64,000 bases of DNA, taken from NCBI GenBank assembly GCA_028023455.1, contig JAQFVV010000254.1, forward strand, positions 124,001 to 188,000, written 5' to 3'. This DNA comes from Epiperipatus broadwayi. Its lineage: Eukaryota; Onychophora; Udeonychophora; Euonychophora; Peripatidae. Position numbers and translations under genes: made by a program. The notes beneath the pieces were generated by a model. The model did no database searches and was not told the origin of the DNA. It saw only the letters and a program-made list of their open reading frames with translations. This document shows, piece after piece, positions 9,098 to 20,960 of this stretch (its first letter is position 1; each line of letters begins with the position of its first letter).

Positions 9098-9450
9098 GTG
9101 TGTTAGTAGTAACAAGACGAGATCGTAAAAGTAATATATGGGTAAGAGAACAAACAGGTATTACTGACATCATTGAAAAAATCAAAAGACTGAAATGGGG
9201 ATCGCTGGACATATTGCTAGAAGAGATGATAATAGATGGGCAATTGAAATCTTAAACTGGTTTCCAAGATATTGTAAGAGACCCAGAAAGAGACCACATG
9301 TGAGATAGATGGATGAAATAAGAAAGTATGCAGAAGTGATTTGGAGAAGAAAGGCTAGAGATTGGAGAACATGGATTGAACTTGAAGAGACCTTTATCCT
9401 GCAGTAAATTGATAATGGTTGACAGTAATGATGATGGTGATATATATATA
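9098..9450 (+). pseudogene. 5'-truncated RTE LINE, 3' end only
   Basis: It matches the last roughly 110 codons and tail of the full RTE at 11291-14588: TRRDRKSNIWVREQTGITDIIEKIKRLKW, then the HIARRDDNRW and RPRKRPHV regions, then a GATGATGGTGA tail. A one-base loss after the KW block shifts the frame, and there is a stop in HV-stop-WMDE. It was copied in by a related LINE and truncated on arrival, which is usual for RTE elements. Confidence 0.85.
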
Positions 9451-10250
9451 TATTAATATAATTACACTAATCTTCCATAAGATTAACTATAATAAACAAT
9501 CAAATTAATATATTACTTCCTATATAAAAGATTCAAAATAAATATTTTGATGTTTCTGATAAATATGCTATAGCAAAAAATATATATATCCCAGGTACTT
9601 GCATGACATATTTTACCGCACAAGTCGCTAATATTATTGTTTTTAGCTAACATTTACCCAAAATTCTTTAAATAAAAGCAAAATCTCTGAAATACAACCA
9701 AAAAAGATAAATATATATATGCAAGTTTCAATAAATCAAATCATACATATATAATTCATTAAGTAATTAAATTAAAATGAATAATAAAAAGTATTTTACA
9801 ACTATTAAAAAAATTAAATTCAGGTCCAAGTATTTTTACACCACAAGTACACATGGCTAATTTGTTCTCATATGTAAATCACTTAATGGCAGCCAATATT
9901 GAAACTAAACCAATAGAATATCGACGATTGTCTTGTCATCAGATTGTTGATATTTTATTGGTTTATTTTAAGCATTGGCTGGGATGAGGTGATTTAAATA
10001 TATGTATATTAAAAATAATAGTCAATCTTAAAAAATCGAAATAAGTAACTATAAATAAATAAAAATTTATTTAACGTAACAAATAGGGTTTTCATTCCTT
10101 ATAGGAATGTTATCAAGGCTTTTCCTCTTTTACAGTCACATGTCTAACTGGTCTATAACAACGTCATCCAGTGAACATTATTTAAATTATATTGCAATAA
10201 ACACATAAATAAGAAAACACATATATATATACACACAAACAGAATAAACA
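9451..10250. other. AT-rich, no feature recognised
   Basis: Only short TA runs. There is one loosely repeated phrase (CAAGT...TTTTAC...CACAAGT at about 9590-9630 and 9820-9850). No coding signal. Confidence 0.4.
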
Positions 10251-10252
10251 TA

Positions 10253-10409
10253 GAACTTATTACAATCTAATTTTTTTCAATTTACAAAATAATCTTAAAA
10301 AAATAACATTTAATAATAACTAGAAAACATTGGCGGTTTTTTTTTTTTTTTGGGGGGGGGGGGTTATTTTGTAAATTGAAAAAAATTGAATTGTAATAAG
10401 TTTCTATAT
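10253..10409. repeat. Inverted repeat with T15G12 in the loop
   Basis: The arm ATAGAACTTATTACAATC...CAATTTACAAAATAA (10253-10295) is mirrored by TTATTTTGTAAATTG...GTAATAAGTTTCTAT (10364-10409). The right side of the loop is a run of 15 T (10337-10351) followed by 12 G (10352-10363). Homopolymers inside a hairpin loop are prone to sequencing error, so the exact run lengths are doubtful. Confidence 0.75.
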
Positions 10410-10944
10410 TTACTCAGCCTAATATATATATATATTGTAACAGGACTTGCCTTACTGAAGAGCCTTAACAGCTAATAAGTTTATTACTGGTAAAATTTCC
10501 TACTCATCATAGTTCATTCATAGACATGATTCTGCCATATGCATATCAACCTAATAATATATACAGAGAATATTGTCTAATAGACTTAGAGCTATCTGGA
10601 CATTTTTATTTATTTGAACTGATACCATTTAACAATACTTATCAAGGCACCACCAAATACTAGGTTCGAATCTTTCATAATGGGGTAATCCTATCAGCAC
10701 CAAGCAATAACTTAAGACATAAGAAACTAAACCACGATATGACACTATTTAATTTATAATATCAAATTGATAAAATGCCAGAATTAAGCAGAATCCAAAG
10801 TGTAAAATTTAACAATATTTTATTCCACACTATAGCAATACTCTAAATTCATCAATACACTCTTCTCAAATAAATGAACTCTGCCAAAATGAAGAGTAAG
10901 GCCATTGGTAAGACATGATAAAAATAATTTTGGTAAGCCTTGTG

Positions 10945-11110
10945 TGGTTTAGCACAGTGGTATAGTGTCTGCTTTGTGAGTGGGAAGTCCCAGAACTTAT
11001 TCTGGACCTTTCAAGTCTGGGACTCAAATTGTTTATGAACTCCCAACCAATAAACTTGTAGTCTTTTTTTCTTGCTACTGTACAATGGTTTTTAATAACT
11101 TTCATTACCT
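10945..11110 (+). repeat. tRNA-derived SINE
   Basis: GGTTTAGCACAGTGGTATAG resembles a tRNA D-arm or A-box, and a B-box-like TGGGACTCAAAT follows about 75 bases later. The 3' part, TTTATGAACTCCCAACCAATAAAC, recurs at about 47335, 48590, 49275, 49390 and 63465. This suggests a SINE family with a common tail, perhaps taken from a LINE. Ends are approximate. Confidence 0.6.
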
Positions 11111-11278
11111 TATTTATTTATTACTATAAACTAAAATATTTATTTATTCTTACCCCTTCTCCACAGGCTGATTGATGTTTCAATTGTAACATATCAAAAA
11201 AAAAGTAGTATTCAAGCAAGATTCAAAAAGAAAAAATTAACAATATAAACAATATATATATATATATATAATTCTTGA

Positions 11279-11290
11279 CTGAATATAATT
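11279..11290. repeat. Target-site duplication of RTE (left copy)
   Basis: CTGAATATAATT here is identical to 14589-14600 and brackets the LINE. A 12-bp duplication is in the range produced by target-primed reverse transcription. Confidence 0.85.
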
Positions 11291-14200
11291 CATCATCATC
11301 ATTATCAACCATTATCAATCCACTGCAGGATGAAGGTCTCTCCAAGTTTAATCCATCTTCTCTGATCTTTAGCTTCTCTTCTCCACATCACCCCTGCACA
11401 CTTTCTTATTTCATCCATCCATCTCACATGTGGTCTCTTTCTGGGTCTTTTACAATCTCTTGGAATCCAGTTTAAAATTTCAATTGTCCATCTATTATCA
11501 TCTCTTCTAACAATATGTCCAGCCCAACTCCACTTCAATCTTTTAATTTTTTCAATGAGGTCAGTAACACCTGTTTGTTCTCTTACCCATACATTGCGTT
11601 TATGATCTCTTCTTGTTACTCCCAACATACATCTCTCCATACTTCTTTGAGTGGTCTGAAGTCTCTGAATTGCTCTTCTATTAAGTGTCCAAGTCTCAGA
11701 TCCATAAGTAAGAACTGGTAAAACACATTTGTTAAAAACCTTCCTTTTCAAACACATAGGCATATTTCCTTTTAGTATCAAGTTATTTCTACCAAAAGCA
11801 CTCCAACCAAGTTTAATTCTATGATTAATTTCCTCCATTATGTTTCCATCTGTATTAATAATCTGACCAAGGTATTTGTAACTGTTAACTTCTTCTAATT
11901 CATCATAATCAATCTTTATTTTCATATTTTGAGCAAATCGATTAAACATTACTTTAGTCTTTTTAACATTTATCTTTAGTCCTACTTTCCTACTTTCATC
12001 TGATAATTCCTGCAACATTTCCTGCAGATCTGAAGCATTATTTGCAAAAACAACTACATCATCTGTGAAATCTAAATGACTTAAATAATCACCATTTACT
12101 TTCACTCCTTTAGTTTCCCATTTTAATCCACAAAATACTTCATGCAGCACTGCTGTAAAAAGTTTTGGAGATATGGAGTCACCTTGTCTTACACCTTTCT
12201 CAATGTTGACTTTCCCAGTGTCATTATGTAATCTAATTGTTGCTGTTGCATTTTTATAAATATTCTTTAAAATATGACAATATCCTGGATCTATACCTTG
12301 ATGATCTAATGCTTTAATCACTGAAGAAATGTTTATAGAATCAAATGCCTTTTCATAATCTACAAATCCTAAGCATAATGGCAACTCATATTCATTTGTC
12401 CTTTCTATAACTTCTCTCAATACCTGGATATGATCTACTGTACTAAAACCACTTTTAAATCCGGCTTGTTCTCTTGGTTGGTGGAAATCCAATGTTCTCT
12501 GTAGACGAGTAGTAATTATCTTGGTAAAAATTTTATATAAAACTGATAAAAGGCTGATAGGTCTGTAATTTCTAATATCTTCTTTATCACCTTTTTTAAA
12601 TATTAATATTATTACTGCATTCTTCCAATCATCCGGTACATCTTTATCATTTAGACATTTGGTATATAACTTTGCTAAAAAAATTTCTATTTCTTCACCT
12701 GCTTCTTTTAATATATCAATTATAATTCCATCATTACCTGGAGCCTTTCCTTTCTTCATACATTTAATTGCATGTCTCACTTCTTCATTTAAAATTCTGG
12801 GCAATTTGGAAGATGTAATAGATATAGGAGGTACTTGTTCTTTATTACTATATAATTCTTGATAAAAATCTTCTACCAATTTCATGATGTCATCTCTCCT
12901 TTTAGTAATAATTCCATCTTTTTTTCTTATTGCAGATATAAATTTCCTACCAATACCAAAATGTTGTTTTACATTCTTAAGACTTTTATTTTCTTCTACA
13001 GCTTTCCTTGCTAGTTCACAGTTATACTTTCTTATATCATTTTCAACTCTTTTCCACACCATTTTACAAAATTCGAGATATTCAATTCTTTTTAATGCAT
13101 CATTTTTGTATATCTTCATATTCCTTCTTTTCTTCATAAATTCTCTAGTCTCAGTAGAAATTTTATTGGTCAATTGCTGTTTCTTTCTACCAGCTATCTT
13201 TGTTGCAGTTTTCAAAAGTGTATCAGTTATTTTCATATTAATTTCATTCAAATCTGAATCATGTTCAAAATCTACTAATACTTGAAACCGATTTGTAAGT
13301 TCTAATTTAAATTCATTAGAATGTTTCTGAAGATTAGGAATATCAACTGTAAATATTGTTTTTCTTAATAATTTTTGTCTCTCTAGTTTTACATTAACAC
13401 GTATCTTACACCTTACTAATCGATGATCACTTCCTGTGTTAAATTTATTAAGAACATTACAATCTTGAAATATGTATTTCCTGTTAGTCAAAATATAATC
13501 CAATTCTGCTGTACCTTCATTTGGATGCTTCCATGTCCATTTCCTTTTAACATTTTTCTCAAAAAAAGAATTCATAATATAAAGTTTTTCTTTTTCTGCA
13601 AACTCCACAAGTCTATGTCCTCTCTCATTTCTATTACCATAACCAAAATTACCCACAGCACTTTCATCTTTCATTTTTTTACCAATTCTAGCATTAAAGT
13701 CTCCCATAACAATTTTAAAATGGTGTTTACTCTGATCAAAAGCCTTTTGTACATCCATATAAAAATCTTCTACTACTTCATCACTATGAGAACTTGTTGG
13801 GGCATAAACCTGAATTATCTGCATTTGGTATCTGCTATTAAGTTGTATAACTAATCTTGCCACTCTGTCCGATACACCATCAATCTCCACAATATTGTTC
13901 TTCCACTTTTTATTTATAATGAATCCTACTCCACTTGTATTTCCAATATTTGTGCCTTTATAATAGAGTATATGTCCACTTTTTAAATCAATTGTCTCTT
14001 CACCTTTTCTTCTAACTTCACAAAGTCCAATAATGTCCCATTTAATATAAGAGAGTTCTTCTTCTAATTCTTGCAATCTTCCTTCACTTGAAAGTGATCT
14101 GCAGTTGTAAGTACCTAAATAAAAAGTCATCATCAAATGGCAGCCTGGGTCTGCAATCAGGGGATTCTTAGCACCCTCCGCCTTCGGCCACCAACCGCTG

Positions 14201-14588
14201 CCTTGGTTGGTGACTTTACAGCCTCCTGGGAATAAGGGCCATGCTTTATTTTTGTCTGTCATAATTGTATATATGTATTGGGAAAATATTTATCATTTAC
14301 ACAAACATTCATTCTGCCTTATCAGGCACTGAGAAGAAAGACCATGGTGTTTCTTGATCTTAAACTCAGAGGTAAAAAGCCAATAAACTCACCACGCTGG
14401 CTAATGCGTGTTGGTGAGCAGCCCATCCATGTTCGTATACTATATGAATAATCACATAGTAATAACAGCTGCAATGACAAGAACGTATGGAGTGGACATT
14501 AGGAATTTGCCCTGCTCGGTTTCTTTAAGGCCTCCAAGAGGAATCAAAAGGTCTCCTTTCAGTTAATAGCAAAACTCCTTTCTGCAGC
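11291..14588 (-). mobile_element. Full-length RTE-clade LINE
   Basis: The element is about 3.3 kb, with a 5' untranslated region of about 330 bases (14588 down to 14263), one long ORF, and a very short 3' tail ending in a GATGATGATGA-type simple repeat. That is the standard RTE layout. Identical 12-bp direct repeats flank it. Six truncated relatives lie in this window (9098, 21499, 26700, 47412, 50255, 55648), all retaining only 3' sequence. An intact frame and exact duplication indicate a recent insertion. Confidence 0.9.
11305..14262 (-). CDS. RTE LINE endonuclease-reverse transcriptase
   Basis: A 985-residue protein that nicks DNA and copies its own RNA at the nick. The APE-type endonuclease spans about residues 48-285, with active-site motifs YNCRSL (52-57), E82 in GLCEVRR, MGDFNARIG (187-194) and SDH (278-280). 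The reverse transcriptase spans about 490-800: GKAPGNDGI (505-513), NYRPISLL (565-572), FVDYEKAFDS (633-642), GVRQGDSISPKLF (690-702) and the catalytic FTDD (732-735). The last has threonine where alanine is usual (FADD), but both aspartates are kept. The C-terminal region carries the typical RTE segment VLTYGSETW and RLKWSWAGHIVRRDDNR. The first 43 residues lack a recognised domain; M44 or M45 (about 14133) is an alternative start just before the nuclease. No ORF1 is seen, as expected for RTE. Confidence 0.95.
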   Translation of the reverse strand: MTDKNKAWPLFPGGCKVTNQGSGWWPKAEGAKNPLIADPGCHLMMTFYLGTYNCRSLSSEGRLQELEEELSYIKWDIIGLCEVRRKGEETIDLKSGHILYYKGTNIGNTSGVGFIINKKWKNNIVEIDGVSDRVARLVIQLNSRYQMQIIQVYAPTSSHSDEVVEDFYMDVQKAFDQSKHHFKIVMGDFNARIGKKMKDESAVGNFGYGNRNERGHRLVEFAEKEKLYIMNSFFEKNVKRKWTWKHPNEGTAELDYILTNRKYIFQDCNVLNKFNTGSDHRLVRCKIRVNVKLERQKLLRKTIFTVDIPNLQKHSNEFKLELTNRFQVLVDFEHDSDLNEINMKITDTLLKTATKIAGRKKQQLTNKISTETREFMKKRRNMKIYKNDALKRIEYLEFCKMVWKRVENDIRKYNCELARKAVEENKSLKNVKQHFGIGRKFISAIRKKDGIITKRRDDIMKLVEDFYQELYSNKEQVPPISITSSKLPRILNEEVRHAIKCMKKGKAPGNDGIIIDILKEAGEEIEIFLAKLYTKCLNDKDVPDDWKNAVIILIFKKGDKEDIRNYRPISLLSVLYKIFTKIITTRLQRTLDFHQPREQAGFKSGFSTVDHIQVLREVIERTNEYELPLCLGFVDYEKAFDSINISSVIKALDHQGIDPGYCHILKNIYKNATATIRLHNDTGKVNIEKGVRQGDSISPKLFTAVLHEVFCGLKWETKGVKVNGDYLSHLDFTDDVVVFANNASDLQEMLQELSDESRKVGLKINVKKTKVMFNRFAQNMKIKIDYDELEEVNSYKYLGQIINTDGNIMEEINHRIKLGWSAFGRNNLILKGNMPMCLKRKVFNKCVLPVLTYGSETWTLNRRAIQRLQTTQRSMERCMLGVTRRDHKRNVWVREQTGVTDLIEKIKRLKWSWAGHIVRRDDNRWTIEILNWIPRDCKRPRKRPHVRWMDEIRKCAGVMWRREAKDQRRWIKLGETFILQWIDNG

Positions 14589-14600
14589 CTGAATATAATT
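14589..14600. repeat. Target-site duplication of RTE (right copy)
   Basis: CTGAATATAATT, identical to 11279-11290. Confidence 0.85.
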
Positions 14601-15662
14601 ACACAGACAAATATATAAGACATTAAATTAGCATTAAATTTAATAATCTACATTTAACTAATTAATATTAGTTCATAAACAATGTGATGTTAAAAGTTTT
14701 TGCCTCTTGACACATATAAATAAAATGGTCTTATCAGCTTTCTGTGGTAGAATAATTTTTCAATTTTCAAAATTGTTCCAAGTTGTTCATACATGATTAA
14801 ATATATTTTATCCTTACTTTTTTTTTCTTTATTGCTGGAAAACAACTGGTTAAGTCTATTTACTCTTAGTTTTTCTTGTTTTATGCTGGAAAATAACCAG
14901 GTGAGTTTATTTATCCTTAATTTTTCTGATTTCAGGCTGTTCAACATCGGTAAGTTTTATTCTTTTAAAATCTATCATTAAGTAGAATTTTGTAGAGTCT
15001 CAATGACTGTTAATGCACTGTGAGTTAGAATTAAATATGAAGAATGATCAGTTGCAATTAATACCAGAGAAAGGGTTGTCAGCACCCTTATGCAAAACAG
15101 TAATTAGGTCCCCCTCCCTAAAAAAAAAGATAACAAATTCTACATGATTTTGTGATGTATGTTATATTTAATCCTCAGCTACATTAGTAAAAGTTCATTA
15201 AGATGACATTTTTATTTTTATAGTACACGTTCTTTCAATTTAATAAATAAATTTTACTACACATCATTAACTTCAAGAAGGAATTCATATATCATAGAGA
15301 TTAAAGGTTGAAACCACAGAAAATAATATTTGACTTTTTAGCTTCCAGCTTCCCTGTCAATCTTATAATACTGATATTTCTAGCATATCTGCTCAATTTA
15401 CTGATTAAAAATATATTTTGTAAAAGAAACCAATGCACTATATCAAACCATATGATCTCAACTACTGAACTTATATCTACATGCATATGAAACTATATAT
15501 TGCAGCTTGTATGTATTTTACTAACATTATTGGATGCTGTTACAAGGAAGTACCTTGATACCTATATAACCATCTTTATTGTTAAAAGGAGATTTATTGA
15601 CAACAATAGATTGAGATTATTGATTGTTATTGATATTAGGAATGTTTAAGTGTTGACTAATT

Positions 15663-15670
<8 letters not shown>
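14601..15670. other. AT-rich, no feature recognised
   Basis: Small open frames around 14690-14981 and 15301-15490 overlap on both strands and show no family resemblance. There is a weak tandem echo at about 14825-14945 (GCTGGAAAACAACTGGTTAAG, then GCTGGAAAATAACCAGGTGAG), so that stretch may be a decayed local duplication. Confidence 0.4.

Positions 15671-15750
<80 letters not shown>
15670..15750. repeat. (TA)n microsatellite
   Basis: A nearly pure TA run of about 80 bases with a few TTTA interruptions. Confidence 0.95.
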
Positions 15751-15755
<5 letters not shown>

Positions 15756-16320
15756 ATATGAAATATGGATTTTAACTGAGATTATGAGAAAAACAAACTC
15801 CAGGAAATTATAATTGATGTATCACATTTCATAAAGTAATTGTGTATTTTAATATGATTGTATTGTTTTATTTTGTAGAAATAATGAATAAGTCACATTA
15901 ACTAATATTCATAATATAACAAAAATATATTCTTAATTTTGGACTGTTTTGGTGCCTTCTTGTAGTAGCATCTTCATGCTTTGCTTGCCTTGATTACTGC
16001 CTTCCACTGGATCTGGCTGCAATCATCATTCACAATACATTTTCATTAAATTTTTTGGAAATAAAGTCACACTAATGTGAATCTCAGACTCTGCCTTGAT
16101 TAGCATGTTAAAATAGGTTGATTTAGGGGAATCCAGTGCTAAATGTCTATGCTTTGAGACCAAGTCAGAAGTTGTTGGAGTATTTTCTAGATTGTTCACA
16201 CTGATACAAGTCAGTTGATTATTTCTGAAATTAAAATATGCTAAAAGAGCAGACGTAGAAAAACAAAATTACACAAGATGATTGTGGATGGATCCTCTTC
16301 AAAAATATTTATGTTATCAT
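15751..16320. other. AT-rich, no feature recognised
   Basis: Slightly more complex sequence around 15950-16250 without a readable frame. Possibly decayed transposon. Confidence 0.35.
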
Positions 16321-16329
16321 TAAATGTTG

Positions 16330-17010
16330 AATAGATTGCAATTTGGATAATAAGAGAATAGCCAAAATAGTATTTAACTGAAATATGAGTAAAAGACAGT
16401 CAACAAGATGGATGAGAAAGATAGTACAGTAAGCAGAAGATTTGGATAAATACATTGTCAGTATACTTATACAAAAAGTGATAATTGTGTTAGGAGAATT
16501 GTTGAGCGTTATAGTGGCAAGGAATGGGATAGAAGAATAAATGCATTAATAAAAAATAGGGAGTTGGAGAGATGGAGAATTAATATGGAGAGTAAAAATA
16601 GTTTAAATATATATAGAAGTAAACAGAACATTGGGTGTGAGTTAATTTATGATAATAGCAAGGAAAGTAATTTACTGTTTATGGCTCAAACATGATCTTT
16701 AGCAACAAGGAAATATACACATAAATGGAAAAATATGGGTGATTTAGTCTGTAAGTTATATAAGAAAGGCATATAAAATATTAGACATCTGTTAATTGAA
16801 TGTAAATGCCTACAAGACAAAAGGGTACAAATAATGAAGTTGTGAGAGAATAAATATAAACAAAGTGATTATACAAAAAATGGGTTCTTGGATTTTATGC
16901 TGGATCTGGGAAAAGATAAGTGGAATTTGGATATAAAGGCCATAGAATTGACAAAGATAATGTCGAAATGTTTTGGAGCAGGAGGAAAGGGAAGATAACG
17001 TGGCTAACAA
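16330..17010 (+). pseudogene. C-terminal remnant of a second, non-RTE LINE
   Basis: Broken frames read WDRRINALIKNRELERW, then KNSLNIYRSKQNIGCELI, then LATRKYTHKWKNMGDLVCKLYKKG. A stop interrupts, followed by NIRHLLIECKCLQDKR and finally FLDFMLDLGKDKWNLDIK. The C-x-x-C-like cysteines followed by RHLLIEC match the C-H-C cluster near the end of several non-LTR reverse transcriptases. This is unlike the RTE C-terminus at 11305. At least three stops and one or two frameshifts are present. The clade cannot be fixed from this piece. Confidence 0.65.
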
Positions 17011-17870
17011 GTTTCTCTGGGCATAGTGGCTGAGAGATTCCGGATTCGAAAAAGGAAAAATCATAGTGCATCACATCACTTTAGTTAAATTTACTTTCAC
17101 TCTTTTTATTTCACGAGGCAAAGTGTTTTTTTTTCGTTTGCTAAGAATATTATTTAATTACTTGACGTAATTATAAGTGAAGTTTTGAAAAGGATTTACG
17201 AATATGATAGATGGATGGAATTGCATTCATAATTTTTTTTCTTAACTCACAAAATATCTAATTAAATTTAACTATTTAATTACAGAAATGAAATTATTTA
17301 ATTTTTACTTTACTAGAATTTTGTTCAATTTCCGTATTTAGAGCTATTTAGAGCGTCTTTATCAAGATATTATCAATCATTGGAATGACAGCTTAGTACA
17401 TTTTATTATTAAAATTTCTTGGTTGTCTTTTACTTTGGTAGTAAAAAAAAAGAAATTTAAAATTTTAATTTAAATGCTAATATATGTCTGAATTAATCTT
17501 TTTTTTTAAAACAGTAATTGCATTGTTAATTTAGGTGCTGTTGAAAAAAAACATTTTTTTTTTCTAGATAATATGTAATTTTTTTAAAATTTATGTTCTT
17601 GGTTTCTACTTAATAGTTAATGATTGCTGAATTTTAAATTAACTTATAGGTTCTATGCGATTTAATGTTTCCAAAATAGTATGTGGTTAAACACTTTGCT
17701 ATAGAATGTTATAAGAATGGGTCATAAAAGAGGCAAAATTAGAAAGGTGAATAAATATTCTTAAATTACTTGCTGAAAAGTAACAAAGCAGACTTACAGA
17801 GCCAAAAATCTTGGTGTAATTAGTAATAATGCATAGATTAAAGAATCGGATAATATTTACATAATAGCAT
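17011..17870. other. AT-rich, no feature recognised
   Basis: Homopolymer-rich sequence without coding signal. Confidence 0.4.
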
Positions 17871-17874
17871 TTTT

Positions 17875-18030
17875 ATAAAACCACTAAATATCACATGATC
17901 ACCCTTCTTTATGCTTATACAAGCTGTTTATACAGAGGCAAAACTCTCCATACAGTAGTGCCACTTAGTGCATCCATTGATTACTCTGGCTTTCACTGAG
18001 TAGTCATGTATGGAGAGTTTTACCTCTGTG
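17875..18030. repeat. Short family A fold-back copy
   Basis: CCACTAAATATCACATGATCACCC, GAGGCAAAACTCTCCATACAG and TGCCACT on the left are mirrored by GGAGAGTTTTACCTCTGTGTA on the right. The internal hammerhead block of longer family A copies is deleted. Confidence 0.75.
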
Positions 18031-18835
18031 TATTTCATTTTAAGTTTTATAATGTTGATTTATAAATTTCTGACTAATTTTCAGTGACAAAATATTTCCA
18101 GAAATTAATTAAAAAGTGATGATGTGACATTTCATCTAAAACAGAACTTTAGATAATGAAAAACAACATCTGAAAATTAAAAAAAGCTCTAGAGATCATA
18201 TAATATTAACATTAGTATGACACCAAAATTGTTAATAAAGAATATGGAAATGATTGTTTAGTTTTGCCTCCTTGGATTATTCATCAATATTAAAAGATTC
18301 AGTTACCATGGATTGGTCAGAGTTACAAAAAATATTTAAAAAAATAATATTCATAATTTTTTTATAAAAAAACACTTTGATAATTAATATACTAAAAACC
18401 AAAGCAGTATATATTGTTTTAAACCACAATTTTGATTGTCATATGTAACTTGAAATAAAAGCATGGGAAGGCATAAAATAATTTATTCAAGAATTCAACC
18501 ACTAAAACAATGATTAAATTAGTTGTTATATGCAAATCCCATGCCTCATTTTAATTTACATGTATCAACTAACATTGTAGTTAAAGAAAAAATTTCTTTC
18601 ATTTTTAATGTATTTCTCATCAAATTAAATAGAAGTATTTTTTTTTAATAAAATATTGTTTGTATATTATTTTTTTTTAGTATTTAGATAACTATTCATA
18701 TTCAAATTGAAAATAGAGAATCTAAACAATATCAATGTATGTACGGTATATAAAATCAAATTGGTATACATGAAAAATCAATTGCAAAATTTTGGTGTTT
18801 ATAAAGACAGTGTTTTAAAAAAACACAATTTTTAC

Positions 18836-19071
18836 AAATGCAATTTATCCAATAATTTGAAAACTTTTTAGAAAAAAACCTTTTATTGTACCTGTATGCA
18901 TACACAATCTTATGTTTCAACTGTCCTGCAGTCTTCTACAGAGCTATGATATAATGAACATCACAAAATAACAAACTGCAGGACAATTGTATAATGTAAG
19001 ATTGTGTATGCATATAGCTATAATAAAATGTTTTTGCTAAAAAGTGTTCAAAGTAGTGGATAAATTGCATT
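18836..19071. repeat. Family D inverted repeat
   Basis: The left arm starts at AAATGCAATTTATCC and contains GCATACACAATCTTA. The right arm contains TAAGATTGTGTATGC and ends in GGATAAATTGCATTT. The loop carries TCAACTGTCCTGCAGTCTTC, which is shared with 42902-43059 and in decayed form with 22735-22880. In reverse this loop reads AGACTGCAGGACAGTTGAAAC, which resembles a hammerhead helix II plus GAAAC, but the CTGANGA box is altered (CTGTAGA). Confidence 0.75.
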
Positions 19072-19539
19072 TATATAAGATATAACATCAAAATAAAGGA
19101 AGTGGTGAATTTGGTAATATTTCTGAACACAATTTTTAGTTAAACAATCAAAAGAAATTAAGCTTTCATTCATTACTTCTGTTTCTATTTTAATTAACTG
19201 TAAATGCTTTTTACAGAATTAGTCATGAAATTCAATAAAAGCATATTTTTAATAAATATTTTGTCATCTATTGCATAGCACTAAAAATATACTGAACTGA
19301 TTGATATCAACATAACTTAAAATTTGGGTTGTCAACAATAACTGGTTGGATATTTCTGAAATATTGCAATGCCATCAACACTTTTAACATGTATAGAAAA
19401 TTTGAGGAAAATCCATTTGATAGAAGTTAAAAATCATTTCCCATATTTTACTCAAATAAACAGAATTTATAAGTTAAATAAAAATATTTAAAAAGATATT
19501 GCTGCATATTTTAAACCATGTCATATAGGAATAATGAGC

Positions 19540-20060
19540 AATGCTAATTGTTTTGACAAACTTTATTAGTAAATGCCACAAAAGAAAGCATTTAAAAATC
19601 TTTATCTAGAAACCCTCTCCAATCCTCAAACCACTGGTTTTTTGCTTTAATACTCTTCAATGAGCTGAGAAGTGTGTAGTGTATATTTTATAATCTATTG
19701 AAATAGCAAACATTGCAGTATTTGTAAAATTAGAATATTCTAAAAATTAGAGGGTGCACAATATTTTTTTCAGAAAAGGGTGGGAGGAGCCAGACATAAA
19801 AAGTATGGAAACCACTAATGTGACCAATTAGTAGTATGTCAGGTTGTTTTAGAGGTGTACAATCATTATTTATAATTGAAATTAAACTTAATCAAAATTC
19901 TATTCTGAAATGGTTTTCAACTTCACTGAGAAGTGCCAAAGCATGAAACCAGTGGCCTGTGGATTGGGGAGGGTTTCTAAATAGAGATTTTTAAATGCTT
20001 TCTTTTGTGGCATTTATCCATAAAGCTTGTTAAAGAAATTAATATTGCTCAATCTTTTTA
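19540..20060. repeat. Family B fold-back repeat
   Basis: The arm at about 19560-19660 (AAAGAAAGCATTTAAAAATC, AACCACTGG) is mirrored at about 19935-20040 (AAACCAGTGG, TTTTTAAATGCTTTCTTTTG). The plus-strand arm has a decayed hammerhead-like stretch at 19921-19962: CTGAGAA, GTGC/GCAT around CAAA, GAA, ACCAGTGGC. Relatives with a better core are at 25690, 31190 and 48740. Confidence 0.65.
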
Positions 20061-20180
20061 TTTACAAGCTTAAAAAATTGGGTCATGTGATATATGTCTT
20101 TATTTTTTTTCTTATGTCATATAGGAGTTGACAATACTTTTATTAATTCTGACAATGTTGATAATGTAAAAATGATTTCA

Positions 20181-20340
20181 CTTGACCCAAACACTTTGTA
20201 TATATATATATATATAAATAAATTTATATAATTTAAGTAAATTGACCCAAACACTTTGTATATATATATATAATAAATAAAGTTTGATATAATTTATATA
20301 AATTGTACTGTATTTTGATATATATATATATTACAAAGTA
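20181..20340. repeat. 60-bp tandem duplication
   Basis: TTGACCCAAACACTTTG followed by a TA run occurs at 20182 and again at 20242, with A/T-rich linker in both. This is a local tandem duplication with TA slippage. Confidence 0.85.
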
Positions 20341-20955
20341 GTTCACAATTTATAAATACTTAGTGATACTTATTACAACTCCTGTATAATCCAAATAAAA
20401 TGTAAACTATGATTGGTTCACTTTTGATCAAGGGTTTTATTACTCTGCTGGTTTTTAAATACCATGCCTTATCTTTATCTTGATTTAATAGTTCTGGTCT
20501 AATAGATATTTATTTCTATGCATACATTAGCATATAATGGCTTCATTGTAGTGTTTTTCAATAACTTGAGGGCATCCAAAAATTATAATTAATTGTCTTC
20601 ACAGCTCCTAGTTGTCTTTTTTAGCTTCTAGCAGTCTTATATTTCTGCCATAACAATGCTTTTTATACTATTGGCAGAATTATTATTTTATGTAATAATT
20701 ATTTAAAGTAGTTTGTTTATAAATGTAAGATAACCTTCTCATCTGGTTTATTATATGGAAATCAGTTTTATCAAAACAAGTTAATACTTCTTTGATTTAA
20801 TTATTTTATTCCACTGTCTGTCATTTTTCATATTCTTTCTGTAGTGAAAAAATTATTTAATCTCCTGGATTAATTTTAAAAACAACTTGACTAAATTATA
20901 TTTATATAAAAATATATATAAATAAGCATTTATTATATATAGCGTATGTTTACAA
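20341..20955. other. AT-rich, no feature recognised
   Basis: No coding or repeat signal that recurs elsewhere. Confidence 0.4.
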
Positions 20956-20960
20956 TTGTA

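Noticed and set aside
12884-13854. Plus-strand frames of 133 and 143 codons opposite the RTE ORF
   Set aside because: They are antisense shadows of the intact LINE reverse transcriptase and endonuclease.
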